Assembly (NCBI GenBank): GCA_020809705.1
Contig: CP085833.1
Coordinates: 3,968,001-4,032,000, forward strand
Length of the DNA stretch: 64,000 nucleotides
DNA from: Calonectria ilicicola
Taxonomy: Eukaryota; Ascomycota; Sordariomycetes; Hypocreales; Nectriaceae
Direction: 5' to 3'
The notes below the pieces were generated by a model. The model was not told the DNA's origin. It worked only from the letters and a program-made list of their open reading frames with translations, and searched no databases. Positions 35,141 to 47,552 of this stretch are shown in pieces (position 1 is the first letter of the stretch; the number at the start of each line of letters is the position of its first letter). The position numbers and the translations under genes were made by a program.

Positions 35141-36354
35141 ATGTCCGTCGAGATCGAGCCCTTCGAACTGAGCTTCCGGCGTACGTGATCCGCCACCTAA
35201 GCCCACGAGACCACGACACTTACTCGGAATTCAGGTCCATTCAATGCCGAGGTCTCCCAGACTCTCACTCTCAAGAACCCCAACCCCGTCCCCGTCGCTT
35301 TCAAGGTATGCGCGCACCCTGCCTATTTGCGACAGCTTTTCTCACAACATGATTAGGTCAAGACCACTGCGCCCAAGCAGTATGTTGCCCTCTCTCCCCC
35401 CCTCGCCTGCAACCGCCGCGAGACCAATAATCTGACGATTCTTCCCACAGATACTGCGTTCGACCAAATGCGGGCCGCATCGAACCTGGCCAGAGCTTCG
35501 ATGTCACTGGTATGTCACGGCGCATGTTTTTTTTTGTCGCACGTCCACCAGCTAATCGCACGCAGTCCTACTCCAGGCTATGAAGCAGGAGCCCCCCCTG
35601 GACGCGAAGTGTCGAGACAAGTTCCTGGTTCAGTCGGCGCCTATCACCACTGATAAGGATTTTGCCAGCATCGCCAATGTGGTACGGTGCAAACTGATGC
35701 GATTATGCGTTATATGCCAGAGCTAACTCAACCATGCTAGTTGGACACCACGGACAAGACCCATCTGCAAGAGAAGAAGATTCGCGTCAACTGGCTGTCG
35801 GCAGCCTCCGAACTTGACCAGAGCGCAAGCAAGCCTCTACTCGCAACTCCGAGCAAGCCCACGCTCTCGAATGGAGTAGGATTGTCACCACCCGGAACAC
35901 TGAGCTCACTGCTGACCGCATGTCTCACTAGGCCACCGATACCCCTGACGCCTCTCGCACATTTTCGTCTCCTAGCATTGGCTCCGAGGCTCCCTCCACC
36001 GCCCCTCCACCTTATCATGACGACGATATCCCCGTGAAGAAGGAGGAAATCGAGGAGAAGCCAAAGCCCGAGATCAGGAGCGCTCCCGTTCCCTCCCAGC
36101 CCATCACCCCCCCCTCGTCCGGTGCCGAGTCCACGATTGAAGACCTCAGGGCCAAGCTTGCCCAAGCCGAGATTCAAATTGCCAACTTGAAGGATGCGGG
36201 TCTTCGCCAACGCAATGTTAAGAGCGCCACCTCGGACGAGAAGCCCGCCCTTGCCCAGAACCAAGCTGTGAAACAGACTGTCGAGGGTGTACCGGTACAG
36301 ATGGCAGCTCTTCTGTGCCTGATTAGCTTCCTCCTCGCCTACTTCTTCTTTTAG
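35141..36354 (+). CDS. VAP/Scs2-type ER membrane protein with MSP domain
   Basis: Seven exons (35141-35180, 35235-35305, 35357-35379, 35451-35509, 35566-35681, 35741-35875, 35932-36354) join to 288 aa. The N-terminal MSP domain (about 1-125) holds the VAP signature TLTLKNPNPVPVAFKVKTTA and CVRPNAGRIEPGQSFDV, and then RDKFLVQSAPI. A Pro/Ser-rich linker, a coiled coil (IEDLRAKLAQAEIQIANLKD) and a C-terminal hydrophobic anchor (MAALLCLISFLLAYFFF) follow, ending at the last residue as in tail-anchored proteins. VAPs sit in the ER, bind FFAT-motif proteins and build contacts with the plasma membrane and other organelles. Exon 3 is a 23-nt microexon. The last intron (35876-35931) is needed to keep the frame. 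Confidence 0.93.
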
Positions 36355-37410
36355 AAGGGAATCTGATCAAGCAATCGACCCGTCTTTTCTCAGGAGCGAC
36401 TATCCGAAGCTCCGAGCCTTGCAGGGTCTGATGGAGAAGTAAAATGAACTCAAGGCCATGCCGAGCTTAATAAGCTGTGGGATCGAAAGCCCCAAAGAGG
36501 CTAATCCTCCGTGTACGAGGTCATGGACTGAACGAGCATGCTATCTTTCGAGGCGGCAAGGGCGCATCGGGAATTCTCATTTGTACTTTGGAGGGTAAAG
36601 GCATTCAAAGAGAAGGAAATGGGAATGTCGTGGAGCTTGGGCGGAAACTGCGGTTCGCCAAGAATGGGTGCGTTGAATATCCTTGCTGTTGTTGGTGTTG
36701 ATTGAGGCGAAAGCAGCCGGGGAGACCAAAGTTGTCTTGACACGGCCCTGTGTATACTCTAGCTACCTTTTCTTGTGTCTTGTTTCTTCTACACCCTTTT
36801 GACTTTTTATATGTCTTTCTCTATGTTAGCTGGTAACCTGGGCGTCTTTTTAATGTCTCGAGTCACTTTGCATTGTCGTTGGCTGGCTTTTTGCCTCATG
36901 AGCTGATCCTGAAATTAATTGTTTTTTTTGAGTCATCATCACTGTTGAAGAATGTGTGCAGATAATTGCAAGGCGGTTGAGGTAGGATAATTGACGGGCA
37001 TTACTTTTTATGCTATATTCAAGAGGTTGCCTGCTAATCAACCTGAGTGCCATCTATCTTCCACCCACCACCCCCCCTTTGAATAAGAACAAGAACAAAC
37101 GCCGTGCGCGCAATTACCCTGTTCCAATAATACTCTTTCGTACACGCAGCATCTATGCTGGTTTGCTTGCTTCCTTCCATGCAAACCCTAGGGGTAATAT
37201 TTCAACAGTTATCATTTCAGATGAGCCACCCGCTTTTCTCTTTCCATGCCAAAATTAAAAAAACAATGGGAACAATAAAAAAAACCACACGATGAAAACG
37301 CTCAACCTCTCTATTTCATAGCTGACCCTAGAATGAATAGGATCGCGAGAGGGAGCTGGTTGATGACGCCTTTGAAGCGTATCTCTGGTCCGAGAGATGG
37401 GGGGCTTCAT
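36355..37410. other. Convergent intergenic region
   Basis: About 1.06 kb between convergent stops. T-rich segments at 36780-36930 look like 3' untranslated sequence. No gene is supported. Confidence 0.5.
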
Positions 37411-38644
37411 TTAGGCCTCAATCTCTGAATCCTTCCACTTGACGGCACCGCCGACAAGACGACCGCCCTCCTTGCGCTTGACACGGCAACTCATGCCGAC
37501 ATTGGGGTCAAGGATGAAGCGCCAGATGGCGTAGACCCAGCTCTCGTGGCGGGGTAGGTTGTCGTAGAACTCGGGAGCCATGTCTCGGACAGCGTGGAGA
37601 CGGGTCCAAGGGACGGCGGGGAAGTCGTGGTGCTCATTGTGCAGACCGACATTGTAGGTGAACCAGTTGAGGGGACCGTAGTAGGAGAAGGTCTCAGGGA
37701 TGGGGATGCGGTTGTTGGGGTCCTTCTGGGTGGGGGTGACGGTCTCGTAGACGTAGTGCTCGGCAATGAAGTGACCGGCCAGAGGGTGAAGGCTGCCGGC
37801 GAGGAAAGAGGAGAGAAGGAGATACAGGTAAGAGTGCCAAGAGCCAAAGTAGATGAGGGCGGCGTTGAAGGAGAACTGGACGGCAACGTTGAGGGCGTGG
37901 ATCCTGGTTAGGGGAATGCGGTAAACGGCCATGGGGCGGAGGGCGTAGAAGAAGATCTGGAAGGTGCAGAAGAAGGCCTTTCCGAGGATGGAGTCGAGGA
38001 AGAAGGCCTCAAAGGCAGTGGGGAGATCGGTGTCGAGGCCATCAACGCCCAGCGACTTGTGGTGGGTGAGGTGGTAGGGCTATAGGTGACAGGTTAGCAT
38101 GTGTGGCTCATGACAGCGTTGTTAAGCGCAGTGGTTTCATGGACATACTCGGAACGAGGCACTGTAGGGAATGCCAATGGGGAGGTTCGCAAAGATGGCA
38201 ATCAGGCGGTTGGCCATGGGGCTTCGGAAGGCCAGGTTGTGGGAGATTTCGTGGATGGCGAGGAAGAGGTTCTGGTTGGCAGTGGCGCCAAAGACGTAGC
38301 CAACAGCCCAGAACTTCCAGGACCAGAAGGAAGTCGACTTGAGGAGGAGGGCGAGGGCGATCTGGAGCGAGACGACGCCGAGGACGACCCATTTGGTCAA
38401 TGGCTCAGGACCGCAGAGCTTGGTGATCTGGTTGCGCGGAACACCGGGGGTTAGCTACTTTTTTTCTGTTGAGGGGCGGCCGTTGCGGATGGCATAAACG
38501 CACCTCTGGATGGGCCTTGATGATGGCGAGACGGCGGGTTCGGTGAGGTTCCTCGGTGTAGGTCCAGAAGAAGTCGCCTTCCTTGCTGTCGGCGATGGGG
38601 TTGTCGCCCTTTGCCTTTGCGGCTTTGGGGGCTCGAGAAGTCAT
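37411..38644 (-). CDS. Sphingolipid (dihydroceramide) delta-4 desaturase
   Basis: Three exons (38644-38504, 38427-38149, 38079-37411) encode 362 aa, the usual size for DES1-type enzymes. The N-terminal lipid-desaturase signature is clear: DFFWTYTEEPHRTRRLAI. All three histidine boxes are intact: HEISH (about 106-110), HLTHH (143-147) and HNEHH (287-291). They bind the di-iron centre. Four or so hydrophobic segments fit an ER membrane protein. The enzyme introduces the delta-4 trans double bond into the sphingoid base of dihydroceramide. In fungi this product feeds mainly glucosylceramide synthesis. The TAEHYVYE-like segment and the C-terminal DPNVGMSCRVKRK agree with the family. The start is the ATG just before the conserved N-terminus. 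Confidence 0.95.
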
Positions 38645-41189
38645 GACTGGAGAGTTTTGCGCGTATGTATCCTGTTCGTTTCTCTCTCTGGAATCAACTC
38701 TCTGTGGGTTGGCACTCAAACTCGATGAAGAGGGAGAGCGGGAAAACGGGGCAAAGAGAGAGGGAGGAAAAGAAGGGAAAGTAATTAGCAGCCGCGATAA
38801 TCTCAAAGTGAGAATGCGTCTGTTTGATAATAAAAAAAAAGCCAACGAGACAAAGTTGGGAAATACGGACACGAAAGCGATGGTGTGTTAGCCCGTGGTT
38901 GTGCTACCTGTCCTGGCCTGGCCTGGCTAACGGGAAGGCGGTGAAAATTTAGGGGCGGCTTCCAGGGGATGCAGGGGACCCGTCTGAGGGGTTCTGGGCT
39001 CTAATGGGAGATTGCGGGGCGCTTGGGGGCACGGCGGGCCAATGGCCTCAGGGCAGCCCGCGGCGTGGCAGCTGCAAGACGTGTAAAGGGGCCCAGCGGA
39101 GAGGTTCGCCCAAGCTTTTTCTCTGTGGTCGGAGGAGGGCGGGAGGCGGGGTGCGAAGTGGTGCCACCCGGAGCCGTACCCTCCCGGGAGCAGCATGGAT
39201 TTCCGTACGATTATTCGGTATTTGGGGCAGATCGTCTACGGGGACTGGCCTTATTCCCCTCCCTCCCTGCTGTGAAATCTGTCTTTTTCCTGCCTTTTGA
39301 GATGCAGCCTAGGGCTGGGTTGGTTTTTTTCTCCAAAAATCCTCTTGTTATCAATCAATCTCTGGCGCCAGATCTGACCTGATGTTGGACGAACACATCC
39401 GGATACGAGGCCAATTGGCTGTCTGGACGCGCAATTCTAATTCCCTGGGGGACCTTTTTTTTCTGTAAAAAAATCAAGTCTGTGTGTTCGATGCAAACAT
39501 GTGATAATTACGGTCAATTGATAAATCCCATTCGTCGAGAGCCCATTGGCGCATGGCGGAAGCTGCCCACTTCTCTTTGTTGCTTGACCCTGCTTCCTGT
39601 GCCTGGCCAGTGGCCGAAAGAATACATGGCACGCGACACCAATTTATCTAGTAATCCCAAGTGGGAAAAGTAGATGAAATTAAAATATACCACTTAATCC
39701 CGCATTGGGTTTGCTCCAACCGGTTGTCTTCTCCCATTCACTCCCAATCTTCCCACTTAGGTGGGTTTGGTGGACCTTGATTTCTGTTGCCTACGTGGGT
39801 GCTCGTGCGTTTCCTTGCAAATTTGAGACACAGCAAAGAAACTTGGACCAGCGATGATCATTGCTGATTAGTGACTCCAGAACTCAACCGTTTTGTAGAT
39901 CCTTTCTCGAGTAATGTGTCATTAATAGCGTTTCTATTCTCCACTTGGTTGTCTCAACCACGCTAGAGTCCCAATGTCTGTGTGAGTGGATGTGACAGAC
40001 AGGGCAATCCAAGACTAAGCGCAATAAACCACGTTGAAGATATTGGTTTTAATTGTTTATTTATAGGTCGAATTTGAGAGTTTCTTGCTCATGTTGTCTT
40101 GAATGTGTGATTGTGATGTGTTATTTCACTACTGGCCGTGTTAGCACTAGTGAGAGTAGGAATGGAGGAGCTCTGAGACAAGTGCCTGTCAAAAGAAATA
40201 ACGATGAAGAATGTAATGGGCAACGTGTACCCGAAATTTAGCTTAATTTACCATGGGGCTAGGAATAATGGTAATTCATATTTCATAATTAATGTTGTGG
40301 ACGGAGAGGGGGATATGCTCTCAAGCTACTTAGTCTTGGTCTCCTATATGCAGCTTCTGCTTCAACTATTAAACTCATCGCTATTGAGGGGCTTAGTAGT
40401 TAGAGGTAGGCTACTGAGTGTATGGAGACGGATAGACAGATGCACTGTATGCTATTAGCTCCTCTTTCGGGATGCGCGAGTGCCGCCTAAATATCATGCG
40501 TCACCTCCTCTTGCCAAGAACGCCGAGGATTGTGGCCATCAATCAGATTTCATCCTTTATCATGGGCTGAGCCAGGATAATCCTACCCTAACACCCCATG
40601 TACTGACTTTCTTGCATCCCAACAACCGGAAATTTCGTCCATCTCTTGTACTGATACCTAAAAAATCACAGCTGGATGGCTTTTCGCACTTTATAGATAT
40701 AAACTTTATTTGGCTTTGCGTAGCGCTTTATTTGGATTCAATCAGACGTCGTGGGTATGATTGTGGCGGCTGAGAGCCGGCCCAAACTCATGATAGTTGC
40801 CAAGCTGTGGTGGGGGAACGTGCACCCTTCTTTCCTTCTTGGCGGCAGGTGGCGCAATTCTTGGCTTGGAGCTGAACAGATATGAATGCGACTCTTTGCT
40901 GAGGCATCCCCCATCCATCATTCTTCATCCATTTTCCCGCACCATGATAACGTCGCTGCTCAGCATTACTTGCGGCACACGCTTGAACCACGCAAGATGA
41001 TCACCACAACATGCAAGTCGAGATATGGAATCTCACAACGAGTAGATCTCTGGAATCATATTCCTCAATTATGTATGTCATTATACCCATGGTCATATCC
41101 CATGACCAAAATAATATTTAGCAAAGACTAGACCTGCCCTAACAATTGGTATCTCATAGGCGTCATGTAAATCCCCCACTCTACAACGA
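38645..41189. other. Intergenic, no gene seen
   Basis: About 2.5 kb between two minus-strand genes. The side next to the desaturase start is purine-rich on the plus strand (38725-38790), that is pyrimidine-rich on the sense strand, as expected for its promoter. A GC-rich block lies at 38920-39240, and AT-rich sequence at 40040-40460 contains short frames without recognisable content. Confidence 0.5.
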
Positions 41190-42907
41190 TTAGATGCCGT
41201 TGCTGGCACACTCGAACACGCCCGAGACCGTTCCAGCCTCGAATTGGTCGATGATGCCCTGGACACTCGCGTATGTTCCCACAGTGAGGAACATGATGCC
41301 CACAGCAATCAAAGTGAAGTTGATGACAATGCCCACCCAGTCGGTGAATGCACTGTGCTTTCGTCCAACAGACTTATCCGCGGTACGCATTCGGAAAAAG
41401 GCAACGCCCCAGAAGATGAAGCCAAACCACGAGTCAAACAGCGAGGACATGACAGAGAGCACTAAGAATCACGTTAGTAGCTGTTCAGCATGGCAACGAG
41501 TGCCAGCGCTCGAGGATACTTACGAGAGTTGAAGAAGGGAATGACTTGGGCAATGATAAAGGCAAAGATCCAAGTCACCATCAGAATACCAGCCCAAGAA
41601 CCCCAGCCAACAACGGTATGGCTGTTCAAGTGCTTGGAGTTGCGGAACACGCGGAAGAAGACGAAGCGGGCTGTGACCGAAGCATACAGACATCCCAAGA
41701 AGATGATGGTAGGGATCATGAACGAGAAAGCCGCTTTCTTGTACACGGTCTGGAGCGAGCCAAAAGCGGGAGCAGTAATGTACTGGTTACCGGAGTAGGC
41801 GTACACGACAGCGCCGACAATGCTGAAGACGAAGATTTCGGCAATGGTGCAGGCCCAGAGAGACTTGGGGAATTCACTATACCAAAGTGGTCAGTATATC
41901 TACTTGTCTTACATTCCGAAGGGGCACCTACCGAGGGTCGCGCATCTCGGCAATAAAGCTGGGAAGAGTAATCTGGCCAATGAAGGTATAGCTAATGTTG
42001 AGGAAGGCTGACATGCCATTGACAAATGTCGTACCCTTGACAGGAAAAGCAGTCACCAAGGGCTCGCCCAGCTTGATCGGGTCGTACCCAGCGGGCTTAC
42101 CCTCCACTCCTGCGAACACGGCCGCTAGGAGCACTGAGATGAATGTGAAGAAGGCCGAAGCCGTGCCAAGCTTTGACATCATATCAAATGTTCTGGGGAG
42201 AGAGAACCCAAAGCAAATGATTGTTGTGATGACGGAGAACAGGACGGTACGGCAGTGGCCAATATCGTCAGCTGCGGTCATAGTGTTGAGGTACTTGGCT
42301 CCTACAAGCACGTGAAGGCCCTGAACCATGTTAGCCACCGATATTTGGGTTCCGAAACTCTACGCTGCATTGGGCTCACCTGAATAAAGGTATTGTTGAG
42401 GACGAAGCAAATGGCAGTACCCCACCATGCCCACTCCTTACCCCAGAAAAGCATCTGACCCAAGTCGCAAACGTCGCGAACCTCTGGGTGGCGAAGGCAA
42501 AATTTCCAAAGGACGAGGCTGGTATACAGCACAATGGCGGCCACAACGACGGTCAGAATCAGACCGGGGACCAACCCAAGCACGCTGTAGGACCAGGGAA
42601 AGCTCATGATGGCGAGGCAAATGTACTCGCTGAAGAGCAGAGCGGCCGTCTTTTGCCACGAACATGTTCGGTATTGAATCTCGGTTCCGTCCTCGGCCGC
42701 AAGCTGTCTGTTGAGAATGGCCGAACTCGAATCCTCTGTGTCGGAAACCTCATTCTTGACAAAATCGGGTAATCCTGCAATGCGGGGGCCGATCCAGACG
42801 TTGGGACCGCCAAAGATGGAAGCCCAGCGCGACTCTGGAGCATTGGGCGAGGCCTGCTCGGTGTCGATGTCGGGGCTCGCCGGCGTGAATCCGAACTTTT
42901 CAGACAT
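41190..42907 (-). CDS. Amino-acid permease of the AAAP family (neutral amino acid, Mtr-like)
   Basis: Four exons (42907-42380, 42320-41932, 41876-41524, 41461-41190) give 513 aa. A polar, acidic N-terminus of about 85 residues precedes roughly eleven membrane helices. Family marks are CSWQKTAALLFSEYICLAIM with FPWSYSVLG at the first helix, the cytosolic loop with RHPEVRDVCDLGQMLF, the conserved ISYTFIGQITLPSFIAEMRD, and FPKSLWACTIAEIFVFSIVG. Aa_trans/AAAP proteins of this branch, including Neurospora Mtr, take up neutral and aromatic amino acids by proton symport at the plasma membrane. The precise substrate is inferred. Splice junctions all restore the frame exactly. No partner genes are beside it. 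Confidence 0.94.
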
Positions 42908-45869
42908 GGTGTTTGATTGCGATTCAAGTTTTCCAGGCTTCGTTTGGATGTGTTTATGTTTCTGGATTTGGTGGGTTGTCAATTGAGGTTAAAGAGAAAA
43001 TCCGAACCAAGAATTGACCCGGAAACGACCAAGCATCTGCAAACTCGAGCTCGGACAGCGACCAGCGTTAACACCTAAAACAACAACAGCAAGTCTAACA
43101 TCGGCGACACTGGGGCCCGGCCGATATTTAAGAAGAACGCGTACTACGTCGCAGGGTCCCAGCCTGCTGGAGTCTTGCTCGCCGTCTCACCTGGGTCTTT
43201 GCATACGCCCCTCGCACGCCTTCCATATCGGACAATGTCGTCACCAGCGGGCTGGATACTTGCCCAAGGGACAAATAGATGAGCGTCAAATGGGGAGGAC
43301 AGCTCCCCACGCGTGGCGTTTGCGCCAGCAGACAAGGGCCCGGCCGTAACATGGCCTTCCCACTGGAAGAGGAACGACAGCTCCACAGGCTGCACGCCAT
43401 TCGAGACAGACTCTGGACGGTGCCCCAGCCCAGTAGCTAATTTCTGATCACTGTCCCTGCAAAAGTCTCCTATCGGATCTTTGACTGCAGCATGCGACCT
43501 CTTGACGACTAAAGCTCCATGCGGAAGGCCGGTGTGGGCATCCGCTCCACCCCTCTCCACTCCCCGGTTCCGCTAACCCTCCGCGCCAAGTGCCGAATAC
43601 CCGGCGTTTGAAGACCACTGACGACTCCAGTGGCCGCGAAGTCAGTGAGACATAGCCCCACCACCGCCTACAGCGCTGCTCACGGAAAAAGAAGGTCCCT
43701 GGCGTCCCCGGTACTTCTCCCGGACCCTTCCCGCCTCTTGTTGGACGTGCCCGAGGCTGAAAATCACGCGGGTGAGATGCATAACCTCCAACCGACTGAT
43801 TGGATCGCTCTCTCCGAACCAGTGTGTGTGGTTGAGTATGTTCTCTGCACACATTCAAGACGAGGGGGGCCGGTCGTTTGGGAACAAGCTCCTCTCGAAT
43901 CCCACCATTTACTGGGATGGTCAGACGGGGCACTGGGTTACATGGCATGTCAAGTTTTGCGTCTGCCTGTTGAGCACTGTCCAACGATCGACCAAACCGC
44001 CCGAGGACCGATGAGCTTTCTCCAGAAGAGTCGCCCCCAAGTTTCAAGATGTAGGGAGTCCGCTTGGCTAGTCTGGAATGCGGCGACTTCTTGCTCTTTT
44101 GGCCTGGAACCGGTTCTCGCCCAGAGGCAAACCCAATGTGGAAGTTCAACAACAAGGCAGAGCAGGTATCTTGCAGCACCAACTAGTATTGAGACATAAT
44201 TCGCATATGCTGCTCCCTCTTCATTTTGTTTGACTAGACCGATGACTGGTTGATTGAGCTTCATTCGATATTTTTTACGTACACTTACACCACAAGGCCT
44301 CTGGTATTGTCGGGAGCGACAGGGCCCTTCGTCGCATCACCGCAGCCTTAAAAGACGTCATTGCCGCTAAAAAGGACTGGGTCGCGGCTCGTCGGGGGGA
44401 CGTAGCCAAGCCCTTGAGCACTTTGTAGCTTCGGATGTGAACAGGATCAAGTACCTGGAAGTTTTAATTTCACTACGAAGAGCTTCGAATTTGTGAAGAT
44501 GCATTCTTTCTAGCAAAATTCAAATCATGCTGAGAATTGTTGGTTCTTGCCTTTGCTTTACCCCAGAATTCGGGGAGTCTGCTAACTAGTACGATGGAGC
44601 CAATGCTTTAAGCTTATTCACCGAAGGCCATGGCGGTTTAGCACGGGGAGTCGATGGACCGAAAACACGAGAAACAATAAAAAAAAGAATGCATCATAAC
44701 ATCGGAACCTCGCCACCGATGGAGCGAGAAAAAAAAAATTACACGTGGGGGGCAATGGAATCCAGAATCCTAGTCTCATCCCGAGGTAACATTGCATTGC
44801 ATTGGGCCCGGGGAGCTGGCAAGCAATCACGTTGCTCAAGCCGCTCTGGGACAAAACAGAAGCGGAGTCACTGAGACCAAGCAAGGGTAGACCTCGTTGC
44901 GGCTGAAAACTCTCGACGATGGTGAAGAGGGCAATGAGATGCTCCAGCCCGATATTGACGCAAACTGCCCCGTTGGCCAGTCGCATTGTCCCGAATTGCG
45001 CTGCCTTGAGCTAGCCATGTAAATCTTTCGACCCGTCGCACCAAAAAGGGAACACTAGGAACGGGGAACATGGATCGTCGATCAGCAGCACCGCTCGGAC
45101 TTGCCGTTTGGCCCGCAGAGCTAGCGGTACGATTGCACCGTCTGTTTTTGTTTTTTTTTATGTCCCGACTTGTTTACGAGCCGCAGTACGCAGCGGAGGT
45201 TGGGGGCGCATGCATGCTAACCTATTTGCTGTTGGGAAAAGGTAATAGCTTTGATACTAGTGTCCCGAGCGCATTGTTTTCTGTCACGGTCTGGGCCCCC
45301 GGGTTGAGTTTTGTGCAAATAGCTTTGACATGTTTTGACCCATGATCCATGCTCCATGCAATGAGATTGATCGCCAGATGCGGCTGGTCATATTGGGCGC
45401 AGATCACGCGAGGGATCAGTTCAATGTCTAGACGGACGCTGCATTACGGATCCCTTTTTGATAGCTGCTTCCAGGTGGGGAATTCGTTCCGTTTATTTGT
45501 CAAAGCGCATTCATGTTGCATAATTTAAACGTAGAGTGAGTGAACTGTGATCTGCTAGGGGTCATTTTTATTGACGACTAGTTGCATGTGATTCCCTCGC
45601 ATTGTTAGCTTACAATTAGATATGCAAAAAACAACTTAATTGTTACTCGGACTGGTCAATTCATATTCTGACTAACGTAATTATCAGACGTAGCTACATG
45701 GCCGCATTTTGCGCCTGGCAATTGGCGGTGTTTGAAAACCTAACAGGGCGCTGGTCCAATCTTAAGGCTGGTGGTCTCTTTGCGATACTACGATTTTGGA
45801 GAACACCAGAACCAAGGCTATTCAAACACCTCTAAAAAGAATAAAGTAAAATAAACCACCTACACATAT

Positions 45870-45916
45870 GGAGAGAGAGAGAGAGAGAGACAGAGAATGT
45901 GTGTGTGTGTGTCTGT
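45870..45916. repeat. (GA)n/(GT)n compound microsatellite
   Basis: Perfect GA dinucleotides run for about 20 bases, followed after a short interruption by GT dinucleotides to about 45914. A reading frame through it encodes Arg-Glu repeats and is not a gene. Confidence 0.9.
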
Positions 45917-46433
45917 GGGCGAGGCTGCAACCAGCAAAAAGGGTTCGGACCATGTTGAATGGTCCTACGTCCCTTGCCGTCGGGTTGTCGGTTGCTGATT
46001 CGTCTTTTGGTGTAAATCGAACTCAGAGGTCGTCGATATTTGGCGGGAGAGGTTGCCCCTTATCCCCCAGGCCAAGTAGTTTGTCCTGACCGCTTACCAC
46101 GGCGCCCCTACCCGCCGGTAACTGAACGAAAAGTTTTGATATATAAGGGTAGCCGTGTCGTAGCTCCTCCTGGGAGGGGATTCGTGTTGGTGGGAGGGGG
46201 CTGGGTCGTGGCGGTTTGCGTTGTGGTGGTTGATGAGGTTGTTGATGCAGCCCGGCCATAAGCGAGCGGCCGGCAGACGGCAGCAAACCTTCGGCAACGC
46301 AGCACGACCACTTGGCATGAAGCTTTCCCTGCATGATAATTAGACTCCTGGAGGTCTTTTGGTAGTGTTTAGATGAGGCCATCCAAAATAATCGGTCGCA
46401 TGTGGTGGGGAATAATCCCTCAACACCAACACA

Positions 46434-46478
46434 CCACCCACCACCACCATCACCACCACCAACAACATCATAAGAAAG
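46434..46478. repeat. CCA/CAC-rich simple repeat
   Basis: A stretch of CACCACCA-type trinucleotides with a few interruptions. It is low complexity, and no function is evident. Confidence 0.8.
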
Positions 46479-47552
46479 GGATGGCAGAGTGAGGGATTAT
46501 TGACCACGCATGATTGAATGCAATGATAATCAGGAGTGCATATCTCATCACCCAAAAACATCACTACATCATCATGTTGATATAGCACTTGCTACTACAT
46601 GGCAGTGGGCTTATACCTGCATCATCATCATCATCGCCGTCGGGGCGATGAGACTCGTTGGAACCCGCAGCAGGCCTTGCAGCGACGGTTATTTTGGTCC
46701 AATTTTCGCTAGCGCCGCCTGCACTCGCATCAAGTCCCTGGCATCTAGAATTGGGCCAGGTTCTTGGTGGGTTACACGAAGGAATGCTTGGGGGGACAGC
46801 ACGGGTCAATGGATGTGCTCAGAGGTTCGTGCGCGGGATGGAGGAAGATGGTTGTAGTGCCTGGAAATTGCTGCGAGGCGTAGGCATTTTGGAGCAGTGT
46901 TGCCATTCGTAACGCGTCGGCGAGGCAATCGGTGGACGTTAGGCGATTGTTTGCTTGGGCGCATAAAAAAAGTGATGTGAAGGAGGGAAGTTTGGTGTGG
47001 TTCGGAGGAGGCGTTGCGCCAGCTGTCTGCCAGTGGCAGGGTGGATCAGCGGGGCTGAAAACGTCATTGGCTTGCGCCGCAACTATGCGGGTGCGCGAAG
47101 GACGTAAAATGAGCTGAGATCGATCCTGGGGTAATTTAATAAGAAGAGAATAGTATGGTCGAAATTTTATTAGGGCTTAATATTTCTGCCTGGAAACCCA
47201 AGATTTTCTATTTTGGGTTGTGTAGCGCGGTGCTTGCATGGCGATTTTGCACCTTGATGTCTAGATGGCAATTCTCCTCACACGTCAAAGTAAAATGGTA
47301 AGCGAGGCAAACCAACGACTGCACAGGAACCTGACAACAACAAAACCCAAAAATTCTGCCCAGAGGTAGGCAGATGGACTGGGTTCCTGGCCTAGTACTA
47401 GGTAAATAATCGGCACGCAGCAGACAGAAAATAAACTGCTCTCCGTGCATTGGTTAACCATTTTATTGATCTGGTCTAATTTGAAAGTCTATCCAATTAC
47501 CTCCCATTTCCATTACCTCCCATTTCCACTACATCCCCCACCATCGCACCCC

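Larger units (their letters stand above)
42908..47552. other. 4.6-kb gene-poor region with simple repeats
   Basis: No gene could be supported in 4.6 kb. Frames such as 43630-44199 (plus) and 43448-44182 (minus) overlap each other on opposite strands and contain no domain or splice structure. Microsatellites are found at 45870-45916 and 46434-46478. The base composition swings between GC-rich (43050-43800) and AT-rich (45480-45700, 47130-47220) blocks. The part near 47553 is the 3' flank of the repeat-precursor gene. Confidence 0.5.

Noticed and set aside
35876..35931. Reading the VAP gene without its last intron
   Set aside because: Without it the frame stops at about 36037 and the coiled coil and membrane anchor are lost; the intron has good GT and AG ends and restores both.
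37411..42907. Metabolic gene cluster linking the desaturase and permease
   Set aside because: The genes are 2.5 kb apart, belong to unrelated core functions and have no regulator or biosynthetic backbone gene near them.
43448..44199. Overlapping frames of 189 and 244 residues on opposite strands
   Set aside because: Arg/Pro/Ser-rich composition without any domain, no splice partners, and each explains the other as a GC-rich shadow.
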